A stretch of DNA of 64,000 nucleotides. Source: Flavobacterium hydrophilum. Its GTDB lineage: Bacteria; Bacteroidota; Bacteroidia; Flavobacteriales; Flavobacteriaceae. The position numbers and the translations under genes were made by a program. The notes below the pieces were generated by a model. It had not been told where the DNA came from. It did not search any database and saw only the letters and a program-made list of their open reading frames with translations. Of this stretch, positions 51,784-60,272 are shown piece by piece. The DNA lies in assembly GCF_003202405.1 (NCBI RefSeq), contig NZ_QJHL01000004.1, positions 496,001 to 560,000 on the forward strand, read 5' to 3'. Position 1 is the stretch's first letter. Every line of letters begins with the position of its first letter.

Positions 51784-52836
51784 TTATATTCCTAAATTTT
51801 TCCTGTTAAGCTGTGTATTGGTTTCGACTGCAGCAAAATCATCAAAAGCCTTATCTGTCACTTTGATAATGTGTTTCTTTATAAATTCGGCTCCTTCACG
51901 GGCACCATCTTCCTGATTTTTTAAACAGCATTCCCATTCCATTACGGCCCATCCTTTGTAATCGTATTGTGCCAGTTTGCTAAAAATAGTTTTAAAATCA
52001 ATCTGACCATCACCAGGTGAGCGATAACGGCCTGCACGGTTCAGCCAATTTTGATAACCTCCAAAAGTGCCTTGTTTTCCTGTTGGATTAAACTCAGCAT
52101 CCTTAACATGGAAAGCTTTGATTCGTTCATGGTAAAAATCGATGTACTGAATATAATCCAGTTGTTGGAGTACAAAATGTGAAGGATCATATAGTATGCA
52201 GGCGCGCTCATGATTATTTACGGCTTTAAGAAACATTTCGTAAGTCTCACCATCAAATAAATCTTCTCCCGGATGAATTTCATAGCAAACATCTACACCA
52301 TTTTTATCGAATTCGTTAAGAATTGGTAACCAGCGATTTGCCAGTTCTTTGAATCCATCTTCGATTAAACCTGGCGGACGTTGTGGCCAGGGATGAAAAT
52401 ACTGCCATAATAAAGAACCGCTAAAAGTTGCATGCGCATTAAGGCCTAAATTTTGAGATGCTTTTGCTGCATAATGCAATTGCCGGACCGCCCATTCCTG
52501 TCTTGCTTTTGGATTTCCCCGAAAAGACTGTGGAGCAAATCCGTCAAAAAAGTCATCATAGGCAGGATGTACAGCAACCAGCTGACCTTGTAAATGAGTA
52601 GAAAGTTCAGATATTTTTAATCCGTATGAACCCACTATTCCGGTAAGTTCATCAGCATATGTTTTGCTTTCGGCTGCTTTTTGCAGATCAATAAACCGGG
52701 AGTCTAAAGTAGGAATCTGTATTCCTTTAAAATCAAGATTTGCGGCCCATTGGCAAATGCCTTCCAAAGAATTAAACGGAGCTTCATCAGATATAAACTG
52801 GGCTAAAAAAACCGCAGGTCCTTGCATTGTGGTCAT
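51784..52836 (-). CDS. Cytosolic sugar phosphate isomerase/epimerase-type TIM barrel
   Basis: The 350-residue protein has no signal peptide, unlike the other two barrels of the cluster. Barrel and metal-site motifs include VDVCYEIHPGEDLFDGETYEMFL, ACILYDPSHFVLQQLDYIQYI, IKAFHVKDAEFN and WAVMEWECC. It probably isomerises or cleaves the keto-sugar after uptake. It starts 10 bp after the cytosolic Gfo/Idh/MocA gene ends, and the two are likely functional partners. The substrate is not known. Confidence 0.88.
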   Translation of the reverse strand: MTTMQGPAVFLAQFISDEAPFNSLEGICQWAANLDFKGIQIPTLDSRFIDLQKAAESKTYADELTGIVGSYGLKISELSTHLQGQLVAVHPAYDDFFDGFAPQSFRGNPKARQEWAVRQLHYAAKASQNLGLNAHATFSGSLLWQYFHPWPQRPPGLIEDGFKELANRWLPILNEFDKNGVDVCYEIHPGEDLFDGETYEMFLKAVNNHERACILYDPSHFVLQQLDYIQYIDFYHERIKAFHVKDAEFNPTGKQGTFGGYQNWLNRAGRYRSPGDGQIDFKTIFSKLAQYDYKGWAVMEWECCLKNQEDGAREGAEFIKKHIIKVTDKAFDDFAAVETNTQLNRKNLGI

Positions 52837-52846
52837 TAGTAGTAAT

Positions 52847-54001
52847 TTAAATTATAAATTCAGTCCATTTTTGTGATGATTTTCCGGAAGCGATTACATT
52901 TTCTATAAAAGCCATTCCACGTACACCATCTGCTGCTGTTGGAAAATCCAGCATGTTTTCTGTTGGTTCTTTGCCTTCTGATTTTGCTTGTAAAGTCAGC
53001 GCAAAATTCTTGTATAAATTCCCAAAAGCTTCCAGATACCCTTCCGGATGTCCACTTGGAATTCGGGTATTAAATGCTGCAATTGGGGATAGATATCCGT
53101 TTCCGGTACGATATAATTGAGCAGGGGCGTTCTGCCATTTTACAATTAAAGTGTTCGGCTCCATTTGATGCCATTCAAGACCTCCTTTTTCTCCGTAAAC
53201 TTTAATTTTTAAGCTGTTTTCTTCACCGGCAGCAATTTGGGTAGCTACCAAAATTCCATTGGCACCATTATTAAATTTAAGCAGTACATTTCCGTCATCA
53301 TCCAGTCTTCGGTTGGCAACGACTGTATTGATATCGGCACAAATTTGGGTAATTTTTAATCCTGAAATATATTCTGCCAAATGTGCGGCATGAGTTCCAA
53401 TATCACCCATACAACCGCTGACTCCGCTTTTGGATGGATCTGTTCTCCAGGCTGCCTGCTTGTTGCCTGCGTTTTCAAAGTCGGTACTCAACCAGCCCTG
53501 TGGATATTCAACCATTATTTTTCGAATCGCTCCAAAGTCATTTTCGGCTACCATTTTTCGGGCTTGTTTTACCATCGGATAACCTGCGTAAGTATGGGTT
53601 AAACAGAGATAAAGCCCTGTTTGTTTTACTTTTTGTTCTAATAATTTGGCTTCCGCTAAAGTCAGTGTCATCGGTTTATCCAAAACAACATGGAAACCAT
53701 TTTCTAATGCCAGCATAGCAGGAGCAAAGTGGGCATGATTTGGGGTTACTATCGAAACAAAATCCATTCTTTCCTTAGGAGATAATTTTGCTTCGGTTTC
53801 AATCATTTGAGTATAGGATTCGTAACATTTGTCCTGAGATAAACCTAATTCTTTACCCGATTCAAGGGATACATCAGGATTAGAGCTAAAAGCGCCACAG
53901 TGCAATTCAATTAGCCCATCCATGTTGGCTGCAATACGATGAACTGCTCCAATAAAAGCATTTTTACCACCGCCAATCATTCCCATTTTTAACTTTCTCA
54001 T
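52847..54001 (-). CDS. Cytosolic Gfo/Idh/MocA-family dehydrogenase
   Basis: The 384-residue protein has no signal peptide. The nucleotide-binding motif is MGMIGGGKNAFIGAVHR. The catalytic signature is LDKPMTLTLAEA, the usual xKP motif, and the GCMGDIGTHAAHLAEYI segment carries the catalytic aspartate/histidine region. It is a typical NAD(P)-dependent sugar dehydrogenase or reductase that would complete or reverse the 3-keto step in the cytoplasm. It ends 10 bp before the TIM-barrel gene and begins 18 bp after the GMC gene. Confidence 0.92.
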   Translation of the reverse strand: MRKLKMGMIGGGKNAFIGAVHRIAANMDGLIELHCGAFSSNPDVSLESGKELGLSQDKCYESYTQMIETEAKLSPKERMDFVSIVTPNHAHFAPAMLALENGFHVVLDKPMTLTLAEAKLLEQKVKQTGLYLCLTHTYAGYPMVKQARKMVAENDFGAIRKIMVEYPQGWLSTDFENAGNKQAAWRTDPSKSGVSGCMGDIGTHAAHLAEYISGLKITQICADINTVVANRRLDDDGNVLLKFNNGANGILVATQIAAGEENSLKIKVYGEKGGLEWHQMEPNTLIVKWQNAPAQLYRTGNGYLSPIAAFNTRIPSGHPEGYLEAFGNLYKNFALTLQAKSEGKEPTENMLDFPTAADGVRGMAFIENVIASGKSSQKWTEFII

Positions 54002-54019
54002 ATTTGAATAATCCTATAT

Positions 54020-55723
54020 TTAAATGTTCTTTTTCTTTAATTCTTTTACAGCGTAATCCACAGCTCTGGCAGTTAAGGCCATGTAGGTCAGCGAAGGATT
54101 TTGGCAAGCGCTGGAAGGCATGCATGAACCATCTGTAACAAAAACATTGCTTACTTCGTGCATCTGGTTCCATTTGTTAAGTACAGATTCTTTTGGATCA
54201 TTCCCCATTCGGGCTGTTCCCATTTCGTGAATAGTCATTCCCGGATAGCAGCCATTATCGTAAGCTTTTACGTTTTTGGCACCTGCAGCTTCAAGCATTT
54301 CTGCGGCATCATACATCATGTCTTCGCGCATTTTAGCTTCATTCTCCTTGTATTCGCAGTCAATTGCCAATACAGGCTGTCCCCATTTATCTTTTTTAGA
54401 ATGGTCGATGTATACTTTGTTTTCGTAATAAGGAAGCATTTCTCCAAAACCGCCTAATCCCATTGTCCATGATTCAGCCGGCCTTGATAAAATTTCTTTG
54501 AAATCCCCGCCAAAGTCTAATTCGGCCACTTCTTTGTGCCAATGCCCTCTGCTTGCTGCACCCTGATAACCAAAACCACGTAAATAATCTCTTTTGTCAT
54601 CTTTAAAATTTTGGTATCTTGGAATGTAAATACCGTTGGCTCTTCGTCCATATGTGTATTTATCCTCAAAACCTTCAACAGTTCCTTCTGCGCCACATCT
54701 AAAGTGGTGATCCATTAAATTATGTCCAAGGTGTCCGCTGCCATTACCCAACCCATTTGGATGGGCTTCAGAAGTCGAATTCAGTAAAACAAAAGTGGAG
54801 CCTAAAGTTGATCCGTTTACAAAAACAATTTTGGCATAAAATTCCATACTTTCATTAGTCTGACTATCGATGACCATTACCCCTTTTGCTTTTTTGGTCT
54901 CCTTATCATAAATAATATGATTGACAATCGAATAGGGACGAACTGTTAGTTTTTTTGTCGCCATTGCTGCCGGCAAAGTAGAAGACTGCGTACTGAAGTA
55001 AGCCCCAAAAGGACAGCCTCTGCTGCATAAATTTCTATACTGGCAGCTGCCTCTTCCTAAATGAGGTACGGTTAGATTGGCTGTACGACCAATAGTCAAT
55101 ATTCTGGATTTATTGTAATGTTTTTCGATGCGTTCTTTTACGGATTTTTCAACGCAGTTCATATCCATTGGAGGTAAAAACTGGCCATCAGGCAACAAAG
55201 GCCAACCTTCATTTTGGCCACTTATACCGGCAAATTTTTCTACGTAATCGTACCATGGAGCAATATCTTTGTATCGGATTGGCCAGTCATTTCCGTGACC
55301 ATCTTTTTTATTGTCTTCGAAATTGATATCACTGAAACGATAGCTTTGACGCCCCCACATTAAGGACTTACCACCAACGTGAAAGCCTCTGTACCAATCA
55401 AAACGTTTGTCCTCTGTGTATGGGCATTCCAAATCATTCACCCACCAGCTTTCATTAGCTTGTTGATAGGGATAATCTCTGGTCTGCACCGGATGTGTTC
55501 TCTTCTGTTCCTGGGTTAATTGTCCGCAATAGGCTATTTCCCAAGGCGCCTTCATTGCCGAATCATAATCTTTAATATGTTCGATATTTTCACCGCGTTC
55601 TAACATCAGGACTTTTAATCCTTTTTGCGTTAATTCTTTGGCTGCCCATCCGCCACTTATTCCTGAACCTATAACAATTGCGTCATAAGTATTTTGTTTT
55701 TTTAAATCGGTATTGATATTCAC
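54020..55723 (-). CDS. GMC oxidoreductase, glycoside 3-dehydrogenase large subunit
   Basis: The 567-residue FAD enzyme has the N-terminal dinucleotide fold DAIVIGSGISGGWAAKELTQ and a Cys-rich CQYRNLCSRGCPFGAY segment typical of gluconate-dehydrogenase-like GMC enzymes. The C-terminal active-site stretch is VFVTDGSCMPSSACQNPSLTYMALTARA, preceded by IHEMGTARMG. It has no signal peptide of its own and would be exported in complex with the Tat-tagged small subunit encoded 47 bp upstream. It oxidises C3 of glycosides and passes electrons to cytochrome c. Confidence 0.9.
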   Translation of the reverse strand: MNINTDLKKQNTYDAIVIGSGISGGWAAKELTQKGLKVLMLERGENIEHIKDYDSAMKAPWEIAYCGQLTQEQKRTHPVQTRDYPYQQANESWWVNDLECPYTEDKRFDWYRGFHVGGKSLMWGRQSYRFSDINFEDNKKDGHGNDWPIRYKDIAPWYDYVEKFAGISGQNEGWPLLPDGQFLPPMDMNCVEKSVKERIEKHYNKSRILTIGRTANLTVPHLGRGSCQYRNLCSRGCPFGAYFSTQSSTLPAAMATKKLTVRPYSIVNHIIYDKETKKAKGVMVIDSQTNESMEFYAKIVFVNGSTLGSTFVLLNSTSEAHPNGLGNGSGHLGHNLMDHHFRCGAEGTVEGFEDKYTYGRRANGIYIPRYQNFKDDKRDYLRGFGYQGAASRGHWHKEVAELDFGGDFKEILSRPAESWTMGLGGFGEMLPYYENKVYIDHSKKDKWGQPVLAIDCEYKENEAKMREDMMYDAAEMLEAAGAKNVKAYDNGCYPGMTIHEMGTARMGNDPKESVLNKWNQMHEVSNVFVTDGSCMPSSACQNPSLTYMALTARAVDYAVKELKKKNI

Positions 55724-55770
55724 GATGTCTTTTTAATAAATTAGTAAAATGAGTTGAAGGTGCTTTGACT

Positions 55771-56334
55771 TTATATGGCCCAGGCTTTCTGTCCGGGTAT
55801 ATAATCTACATTTCCATCGTATTTTCCCGGTATCGGCAAATATTCTCTTGCAATTGTACAGCCGATTTCTGAAGAAAAATAACCTAATAAAGTTAAGTCT
55901 CTGGCAATCAAAAAGAATGATGGTTCTTTGTTGTTGTCTATTGTCTGTTGTTTTAATTCATTCATAAGAAGTTTCTTTTCTTCAGCATTAAGGCTTAGAA
56001 ATTCTTTATTGAATTTAGTTTTGCTTAAAGTCAGCATATCCTCATAGCCTTTCTTAAAGACTTGCTGAAGATTGGGAGGGTAGCAATCTTTTATGATTAA
56101 TGGTATTAAAGTGCCAAGACCAGCCGCTTTTGCTCCGGGAGAATTTGTGGTTGTCGGCAAAATAATTTCGGCAAACTCGGCAAGGATTTCTTCATCCGTG
56201 GCTAAAAATGAATAGGCATAATTCTGTTCGGGATTATAAATAGTAAAACTTTCAAATAAAACACCCATTGTTGTGGCAGAGATTGCTCCACCCATCAAAT
56301 AAGCAATCTTTTTTAGTGCGTCTCTTCTCTCCAT
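55771..56334 (-). CDS. Gluconate 2-dehydrogenase subunit 3-family small subunit
   Basis: The 187-residue protein has a Tat signal (MERRDALKKIAYLMGGAISA). A helical domain follows with EILAEFAEIILPTTTNSPGAKAAGLG and ITRDLTLLGYFSSEIGC-like stretches characteristic of gluconate 2-dehydrogenase subunit 3. It is thought to chaperone and co-export the GMC subunit and to contact the cytochrome. It is the first gene of the ten-gene minus-strand block. Confidence 0.92.
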   Translation of the reverse strand: MERRDALKKIAYLMGGAISATTMGVLFESFTIYNPEQNYAYSFLATDEEILAEFAEIILPTTTNSPGAKAAGLGTLIPLIIKDCYPPNLQQVFKKGYEDMLTLSKTKFNKEFLSLNAEEKKLLMNELKQQTIDNNKEPSFFLIARDLTLLGYFSSEIGCTIAREYLPIPGKYDGNVDYIPGQKAWAI

Positions 56335-56880
56335 TGCAAAATATTAAAAATACTGTGTAAATATTACGGATAATTTAATTATCAATACTTTACAATAATA
56401 ATAAAAAAAGACTTGTATTTTTATTTTAAAACTTAATTAATTGTGTAAAATTAATAATCCTCATATAATAAAACGTTTTAGTAGTTATTTTTAAAAACAT
56501 ATGACGTCAGTTAGGAAGAAGTAAGAAAAAATGTAAAATTTTAAGAGCGTGTTTTTTGACAAAATAGATGAATAGGTTTGATTTGGTAATCTTATTCTTG
56601 TTATTAATAATATAATTAGGGGAGTTCGCTATTGGAAATGCTAAAATGAGATATTAAATTAGTGGGTTTATCTAATATAAATTTGAATTACTTGTTTGTA
56701 GATTTCGGAATCAAATAATAATGTTTTGAAGCCTGAAAAATTTATACCTAAAAGCAGTTTGTTTAGAAAATTAAATTAGTTTTATGCCTGAGATTGCATA
56801 GATTTTTGAAAAAATAAGGTTAAAAACATCAGAAGAACTGAAGTCGAATAATAATTCTAAAAATTAAGTTTAAACAATAT
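56335..56880. other. 546-bp AT-rich intergenic region between the metabolic block and an orphan gene
   Basis: Promoters for the cluster on the minus strand and for the plus-strand gene at 56881 must lie here, but no clear TAnnTTTG box was pinned down. The region contains a perfect palindrome at 56469-56480. No open frame or RNA gene was convincing. Its composition is very AT-rich, unlike the coding block. Confidence 0.5.
56469..56480. promoter_or_regulatory. Palindromic operator candidate TAAAACGTTTTA
   Basis: This perfect 12-bp palindrome, TAAAACGTTTTA, has the central CG typical of LacI-family operators. It lies 135-146 bp upstream of the first cluster gene. No LacI gene is present in the window, so the regulator would be elsewhere. 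A chance palindrome in AT-rich DNA is possible. Confidence 0.35.
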
Positions 56881-58149
56881 ATGAGAAATAACATAATTAA
56901 TATTTTCATTGGAGTAGTGCTTCTAATTTCTGGTCTTTGTTTGCATAACTCAAATAATGGGGTAGCTTCATCAGTATTTTTGAAATATTTAGGTGTTGTA
57001 TTGGTAATCTATGGAACATTCGTTATTCTTACTAAGGCCATAAAAATTATTATTTCTTTAAATACTAAATATAAAAAATTGACCACTTTTGAAAAAAACA
57101 ACAAAAGAGTTATTCCTGATTTTGTTAGAAAAATACTTGAATATCGATTAGAAAACAATAAAGACATTAATTTTGAGATACCAAACTACGGAAAATTTCA
57201 AATCATTAATTATAATGTTGATAAAGGAAATGATTTTAACAATCCCTACCATATTCTGAAAGAAATTGATGAGCATATTGGAAGATATTTTTTTCCGGTA
57301 ATAAGTTATTCTAAAATTATTCCATTCGCAGTCAATAATAATTATAAATTTCTATTTGTAGAAGAAGGTAAAAAAGATGTGGTTTTGATTGATTTGGATT
57401 CTGAGGATACAAGGCCATTAATTTTAAAAAGCAAAATTGACTACTATATAGATATAAATAAACTTGAATTAAGAAAAGAAGGATACTATTATAACGGCTT
57501 GAAAAAAATAGAAGATATAATAGATAAAAACAATTACTTTTTTGATGTTTCGGATTGTATTTTTGAGGGTAAAGATTATTTTGAATTTTTTGCTAAAAGC
57601 TTTAATTTATTAGAAAAGAATTTAGTTTTTTCTTTTTCATCCGTTGAAGAGACCGAACAAAGCTATATTTTGAATTTAAACATTGAAGATAAATCAAAAA
57701 AAATAAAACTAGAAAAATCCAGTCATTATATAGACAGTGAGAATTTTATTGGCATTTTGAACGAAATACTATCGTTGTTAAATTACAATCAAAAGCAATA
57801 CTACTTGATTTCAAATAATATCTGTGATTTTGGAGTTGTATTGGCAGACGAAAAAACTTTTCAGGTTTTATCTGACAACGGCTGTATTGAGCTTAATGAA
57901 GTAAAGCTGAATTCTGATGAGTTAATTTATATCCGGAAATATAATGATTTAATAAGAGAAATTGAGAATATAGAATTTCATCTAAATATAGTTAAAAAGG
58001 ATAATGAAATTGAAAAGGAATTACTGTATAATTTCTTCTATAAAACAGATTATGAATTTGATAGCTCTGGAATGAATGTGCTGCAGCAGAGACTGAAAGT
58101 TTATCTGAAAAAAGCTGATTCTGGTTATGATGTTTATTTTACAAAATAA
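56881..58149 (+). CDS. Two-TM protein of unknown family
   Basis: The 422-residue protein has two N-terminal membrane helices (residues 5-21 and 33-55) and a long AT-rich soluble part with no recognised motif. The soluble part contains repeated charged stretches and ends DVYFTK. It is transcribed divergently from the metabolic block and lies just inside the tRNA-proximal edge of the putative island. Its composition is more AT-rich than the metabolic genes, which suggests a separate origin. I do not recognise it. Confidence 0.6.
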   Translation: MRNNIINIFIGVVLLISGLCLHNSNNGVASSVFLKYLGVVLVIYGTFVILTKAIKIIISLNTKYKKLTTFEKNNKRVIPDFVRKILEYRLENNKDINFEIPNYGKFQIINYNVDKGNDFNNPYHILKEIDEHIGRYFFPVISYSKIIPFAVNNNYKFLFVEEGKKDVVLIDLDSEDTRPLILKSKIDYYIDINKLELRKEGYYYNGLKKIEDIIDKNNYFFDVSDCIFEGKDYFEFFAKSFNLLEKNLVFSFSSVEETEQSYILNLNIEDKSKKIKLEKSSHYIDSENFIGILNEILSLLNYNQKQYYLISNNICDFGVVLADEKTFQVLSDNGCIELNEVKLNSDELIYIRKYNDLIREIENIEFHLNIVKKDNEIEKELLYNFFYKTDYEFDSSGMNVLQQRLKVYLKKADSGYDVYFTK

Positions 58150-58235
58150 ACTATTAACTCCTAATTGAGTTTATTGAAGGCTATACGGGTCAAACTGAAA
58201 AGCGACATTGTCGGGATATTGAATTAGTGTATAAA

Positions 58236-58265
58236 AGAAAAACACCTGTATTTACAGGTGTTTTT
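58236..58265. terminator. Bidirectional terminator
   Basis: The stem ACACCTGTA / TACAGGTGT sits between an A run and a run of five T, downstream of the tRNA-Leu 3' end and of the plus-strand gene ending at 58149. Confidence 0.85.
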
Positions 58266-58287
58266 GCTTAAATAAAAGATTGAAACG

Positions 58288-58370
58288 TGACCATGGAGGG
58301 ATTTGAACCCTCACGCCCTTGCGAGCACCACCCCCTCAAGATGGCGAGTCTACCGTTTCTCCACATGGCC
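58288..58370 (-). tRNA. tRNA-Leu (anticodon GAG)
   Basis: The 83-nt minus-strand cloverleaf has acceptor GGCCATG / CATGGTC with discriminator A. The anticodon stem CCATC / GGTGG encloses TTGAGGG, giving anticodon GAG. A long variable arm (GCTCGCAAGGGC) fits a leucine class II tRNA. The T arm is GAGGG TTCAAAT CCCTC. CCA is not encoded. Its 3' end is duplicated at 46063-46084. Confidence 0.93.
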
Positions 58371-58374
58371 GAAA

Positions 58375-58411
58375 AAGAAAAAAGGTCAAGTAAATGAATA
58401 CTCGACCTTTT
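58375..58411 (-). terminator. Terminator between tRNA-Lys and tRNA-Leu
   Basis: Minus-strand AAAAGGTC and GACCTTTTTT form a stem and T run directly downstream of the first tRNA-Lys, so tRNA-Leu must have its own promoter or rely on readthrough. Confidence 0.7.
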
Positions 58412-58412
58412 G

Positions 58413-58485
58413 TGACCCGACTGGGGCTCGAACCCAGGACCCCATCATTAAAAGTGATGTGCTCTACCGACTGAGCTATCGAGTC
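58413..58485 (-). tRNA. tRNA-Lys (anticodon TTT), copy 1
   Basis: The 73-nt cloverleaf has acceptor GACTCGA / TCGGGTC and discriminator A. The anticodon loop CTTTTAA gives anticodon TTT. The T arm is CTGGG TTCGAGC CCCAG. It is identical to copy 2. Confidence 0.95.
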
Positions 58486-58524
58486 ATTGCTTCAAGAAAC
58501 TTAATTTGTTAATCACAAAATTTG

Positions 58525-58597
58525 TGACCCGACTGGGGCTCGAACCCAGGACCCCATCATTAAAAGTGATGTGCTCTACCGACTGAGCTATCGAGTC
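58525..58597 (-). tRNA. tRNA-Lys (anticodon TTT), copy 2
   Basis: Same 73-nt sequence as copy 1, 39 bp upstream of it on the minus strand, so the two are tandem duplicates in one transcript. Confidence 0.95.
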
Positions 58598-58723
58598 ATT
58601 ATGTCTCTTGAACGCGGGTGCAAATATAAGGAGTTTATTTTATTATTTCCAAGCAAAATTATTATAAATTTGTCTTTTTTTAACCAAATCTCACAATGCC
58701 TTAGTTTATAAGGTTTTATTAAA

Positions 58724-59242
58724 ATGAAAAAAATCATATTATTAGGTTATATGGGTTGCGGAAAGTCTACAATTGCCCAAAATTTATCAAAAACTACCAA
58801 TATCCCGTTTTTGGATTTAGATAATTGCATCGAAAAAAAGGCAAATTTGTCTATAAAAGAGATTTTCGAGAAGCATGGAGAAATCTATTTTAGAAAATTA
58901 GAGCATGAAATGTTTGTGGAATTACTTCAATCTTCAGAAAACAGCATAATCGGTCTGGGAGGCGGAACACCATGTTACGCTAATAATCATGAATTATTAA
59001 AAAGAGATGATGTTGTCTCGATTTATTTAAAAGCTTCAATAGATACTTTATATAATAGGTTGGTGTATAATAAAAGTAAGCGTCCGTTAATTGCGAATAT
59101 GGATGAGGAAGAAATGAGAGAGTTTATTGCGAAACATTTGTTCGACAGAAGCTTTTATTACAACCATGCGCAACATAAAGTTTCTGTCGATGATAAAACC
59201 GTTGAGGAAACAGTTCAGGATATTTTGGAGATATTAGCTTAA
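58724..59242 (+). CDS. aroK: Shikimate kinase
   Basis: The 172-residue cytosolic enzyme phosphorylates shikimate at O3 in aromatic amino-acid synthesis. The P-loop is LLGYMGCGKSTIAQNL, the shikimate-binding residues lie in FLDLDNCIE and FRKLEHEMF, and the lid and adenine sites include IGLGGGTPCY and SKRPLI. The length is typical. Its 3' end overlaps that of the convergent phosphoribosyltransferase gene by 9 bp. Confidence 0.96.
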   Translation: MKKIILLGYMGCGKSTIAQNLSKTTNIPFLDLDNCIEKKANLSIKEIFEKHGEIYFRKLEHEMFVELLQSSENSIIGLGGGTPCYANNHELLKRDDVVSIYLKASIDTLYNRLVYNKSKRPLIANMDEEEMREFIAKHLFDRSFYYNHAQHKVSVDDKTVEETVQDILEILA

Positions 59243-59734
59243 AGAGGCGTAATTGCCTCCGTTTTCATCAAAAACAACCTTTACATGTTCTAATAAAGAG
59301 GTGGAGAGTGAAATTCCTTTGAAATCGGCTTTTACAGGATATTTTTTGTGGTTTCTGTCTACAAGTACTGCAGTTTTGAATTTCTTTAACGGAACGTCAA
59401 GAAAATGGCGAACAGCATAGATTAATGTAGTTCCCGAATTCAGGACATCATCAACCAGTACTAAGCCTTTGTTTTCGTATTCTGTAACAGCCAAAGATGT
59501 TTTTATTGGTAATTGAGGGTTTTGTTTGTCGACGATAACTTCGCACAAAGAAATTTTAAGGGTAGATATGTTGCTTAAGGCTAAAGCAATTTTTTCTGCA
59601 AAAATAGATCCATTGGAAGCAATTCCGGCAATCACAACTTCATCTTCATCAACAAAAGTCTCGTAAATTTGATAGGCTATACGTTTTATTTTATGTTCAA
59701 TTTCCTGATTGGTTAAGATGATGTTTTGGCTCAT
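59234..59734 (-). CDS. PyrR-like phosphoribosyltransferase
   Basis: The 166-residue protein has the type I PRPP-binding motif GLVLVDDVLNSGTTLIYAV near residues 90-108 and an upstream flexible loop region. It resembles PyrR (a uracil phosphoribosyltransferase and pyrimidine regulator) in overall layout. Whether it regulates pyr mRNA in this organism cannot be told. It is convergent with aroK and lies 69 bp downstream of the Hsp15-like gene stop in the same direction. Confidence 0.88.
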   Translation of the reverse strand: MSQNIILTNQEIEHKIKRIAYQIYETFVDEDEVVIAGIASNGSIFAEKIALALSNISTLKISLCEVIVDKQNPQLPIKTSLAVTEYENKGLVLVDDVLNSGTTLIYAVRHFLDVPLKKFKTAVLVDRNHKKYPVKADFKGISLSTSLLEHVKVVFDENGGNYASLS

Positions 59735-59803
59735 GATTTATTTTTTTGCTAAAGTACAAATTTTAGCTATTTAGAATTTAGATTATTGGGATTTTAGATT
59801 TAG

Positions 59804-60193
59804 TTAGACATCTTCTTCTTCATCGAAAATTTCATTCCCATACTCGTCAATATCCCTGCGGTCTTTTTTGGTTGGTCTGCCTGTTCCACTTTTACGGTAA
59901 TGTTCTTTTGAAAGTTTTAATAGTTCTAAATGAGCGTAAGCTTCAGGAGGTGTCTCGTTTTTTCTGTAAATATCGACAAGTTTTGCGCCCACACGGCTTT
60001 CAGGAATGTCAAGAACGGTTATGATTTGTGTAATCTGATCTTTTCTAAACGTAATTCTGTCTGTAGGAAAAACTTCTTTGGATGGTTTTGCTACCTGGCC
60101 ATTTACCGTAACATGGTTCTTTTTACAGGCTTCTGTAACCATATTTCGGGTCTTGTAATATCGTACGCACCAGAGGTATTTATCTATTCGCAT
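59804..60193 (-). CDS. S4-domain RNA-binding protein, Hsp15-like
   Basis: The 129-residue protein starts at ATG 60193; a longer frame to 60238 lacks support. The S4 domain is MRIDKYLWCVRYYKTR, then KKNHVTVNGQVAKPSKEV. The basic C-terminal part includes SGTGRPTKKDRRDIDEY. Hsp15 binds 50S subunits that carry stalled nascent chains and helps recycle them. The acidic end IFDEEEDV is unusual but minor. Confidence 0.9.
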   Translation of the reverse strand: MRIDKYLWCVRYYKTRNMVTEACKKNHVTVNGQVAKPSKEVFPTDRITFRKDQITQIITVLDIPESRVGAKLVDIYRKNETPPEAYAHLELLKLSKEHYRKSGTGRPTKKDRRDIDEYGNEIFDEEEDV

Positions 60194-60272
60194 AATTTTT
60201 CTAAAATCGGAGTTAAATTCTTTACAAAAATAAATCAATATTGTATCTTGCGCACCTAAAAAATTAACAATA

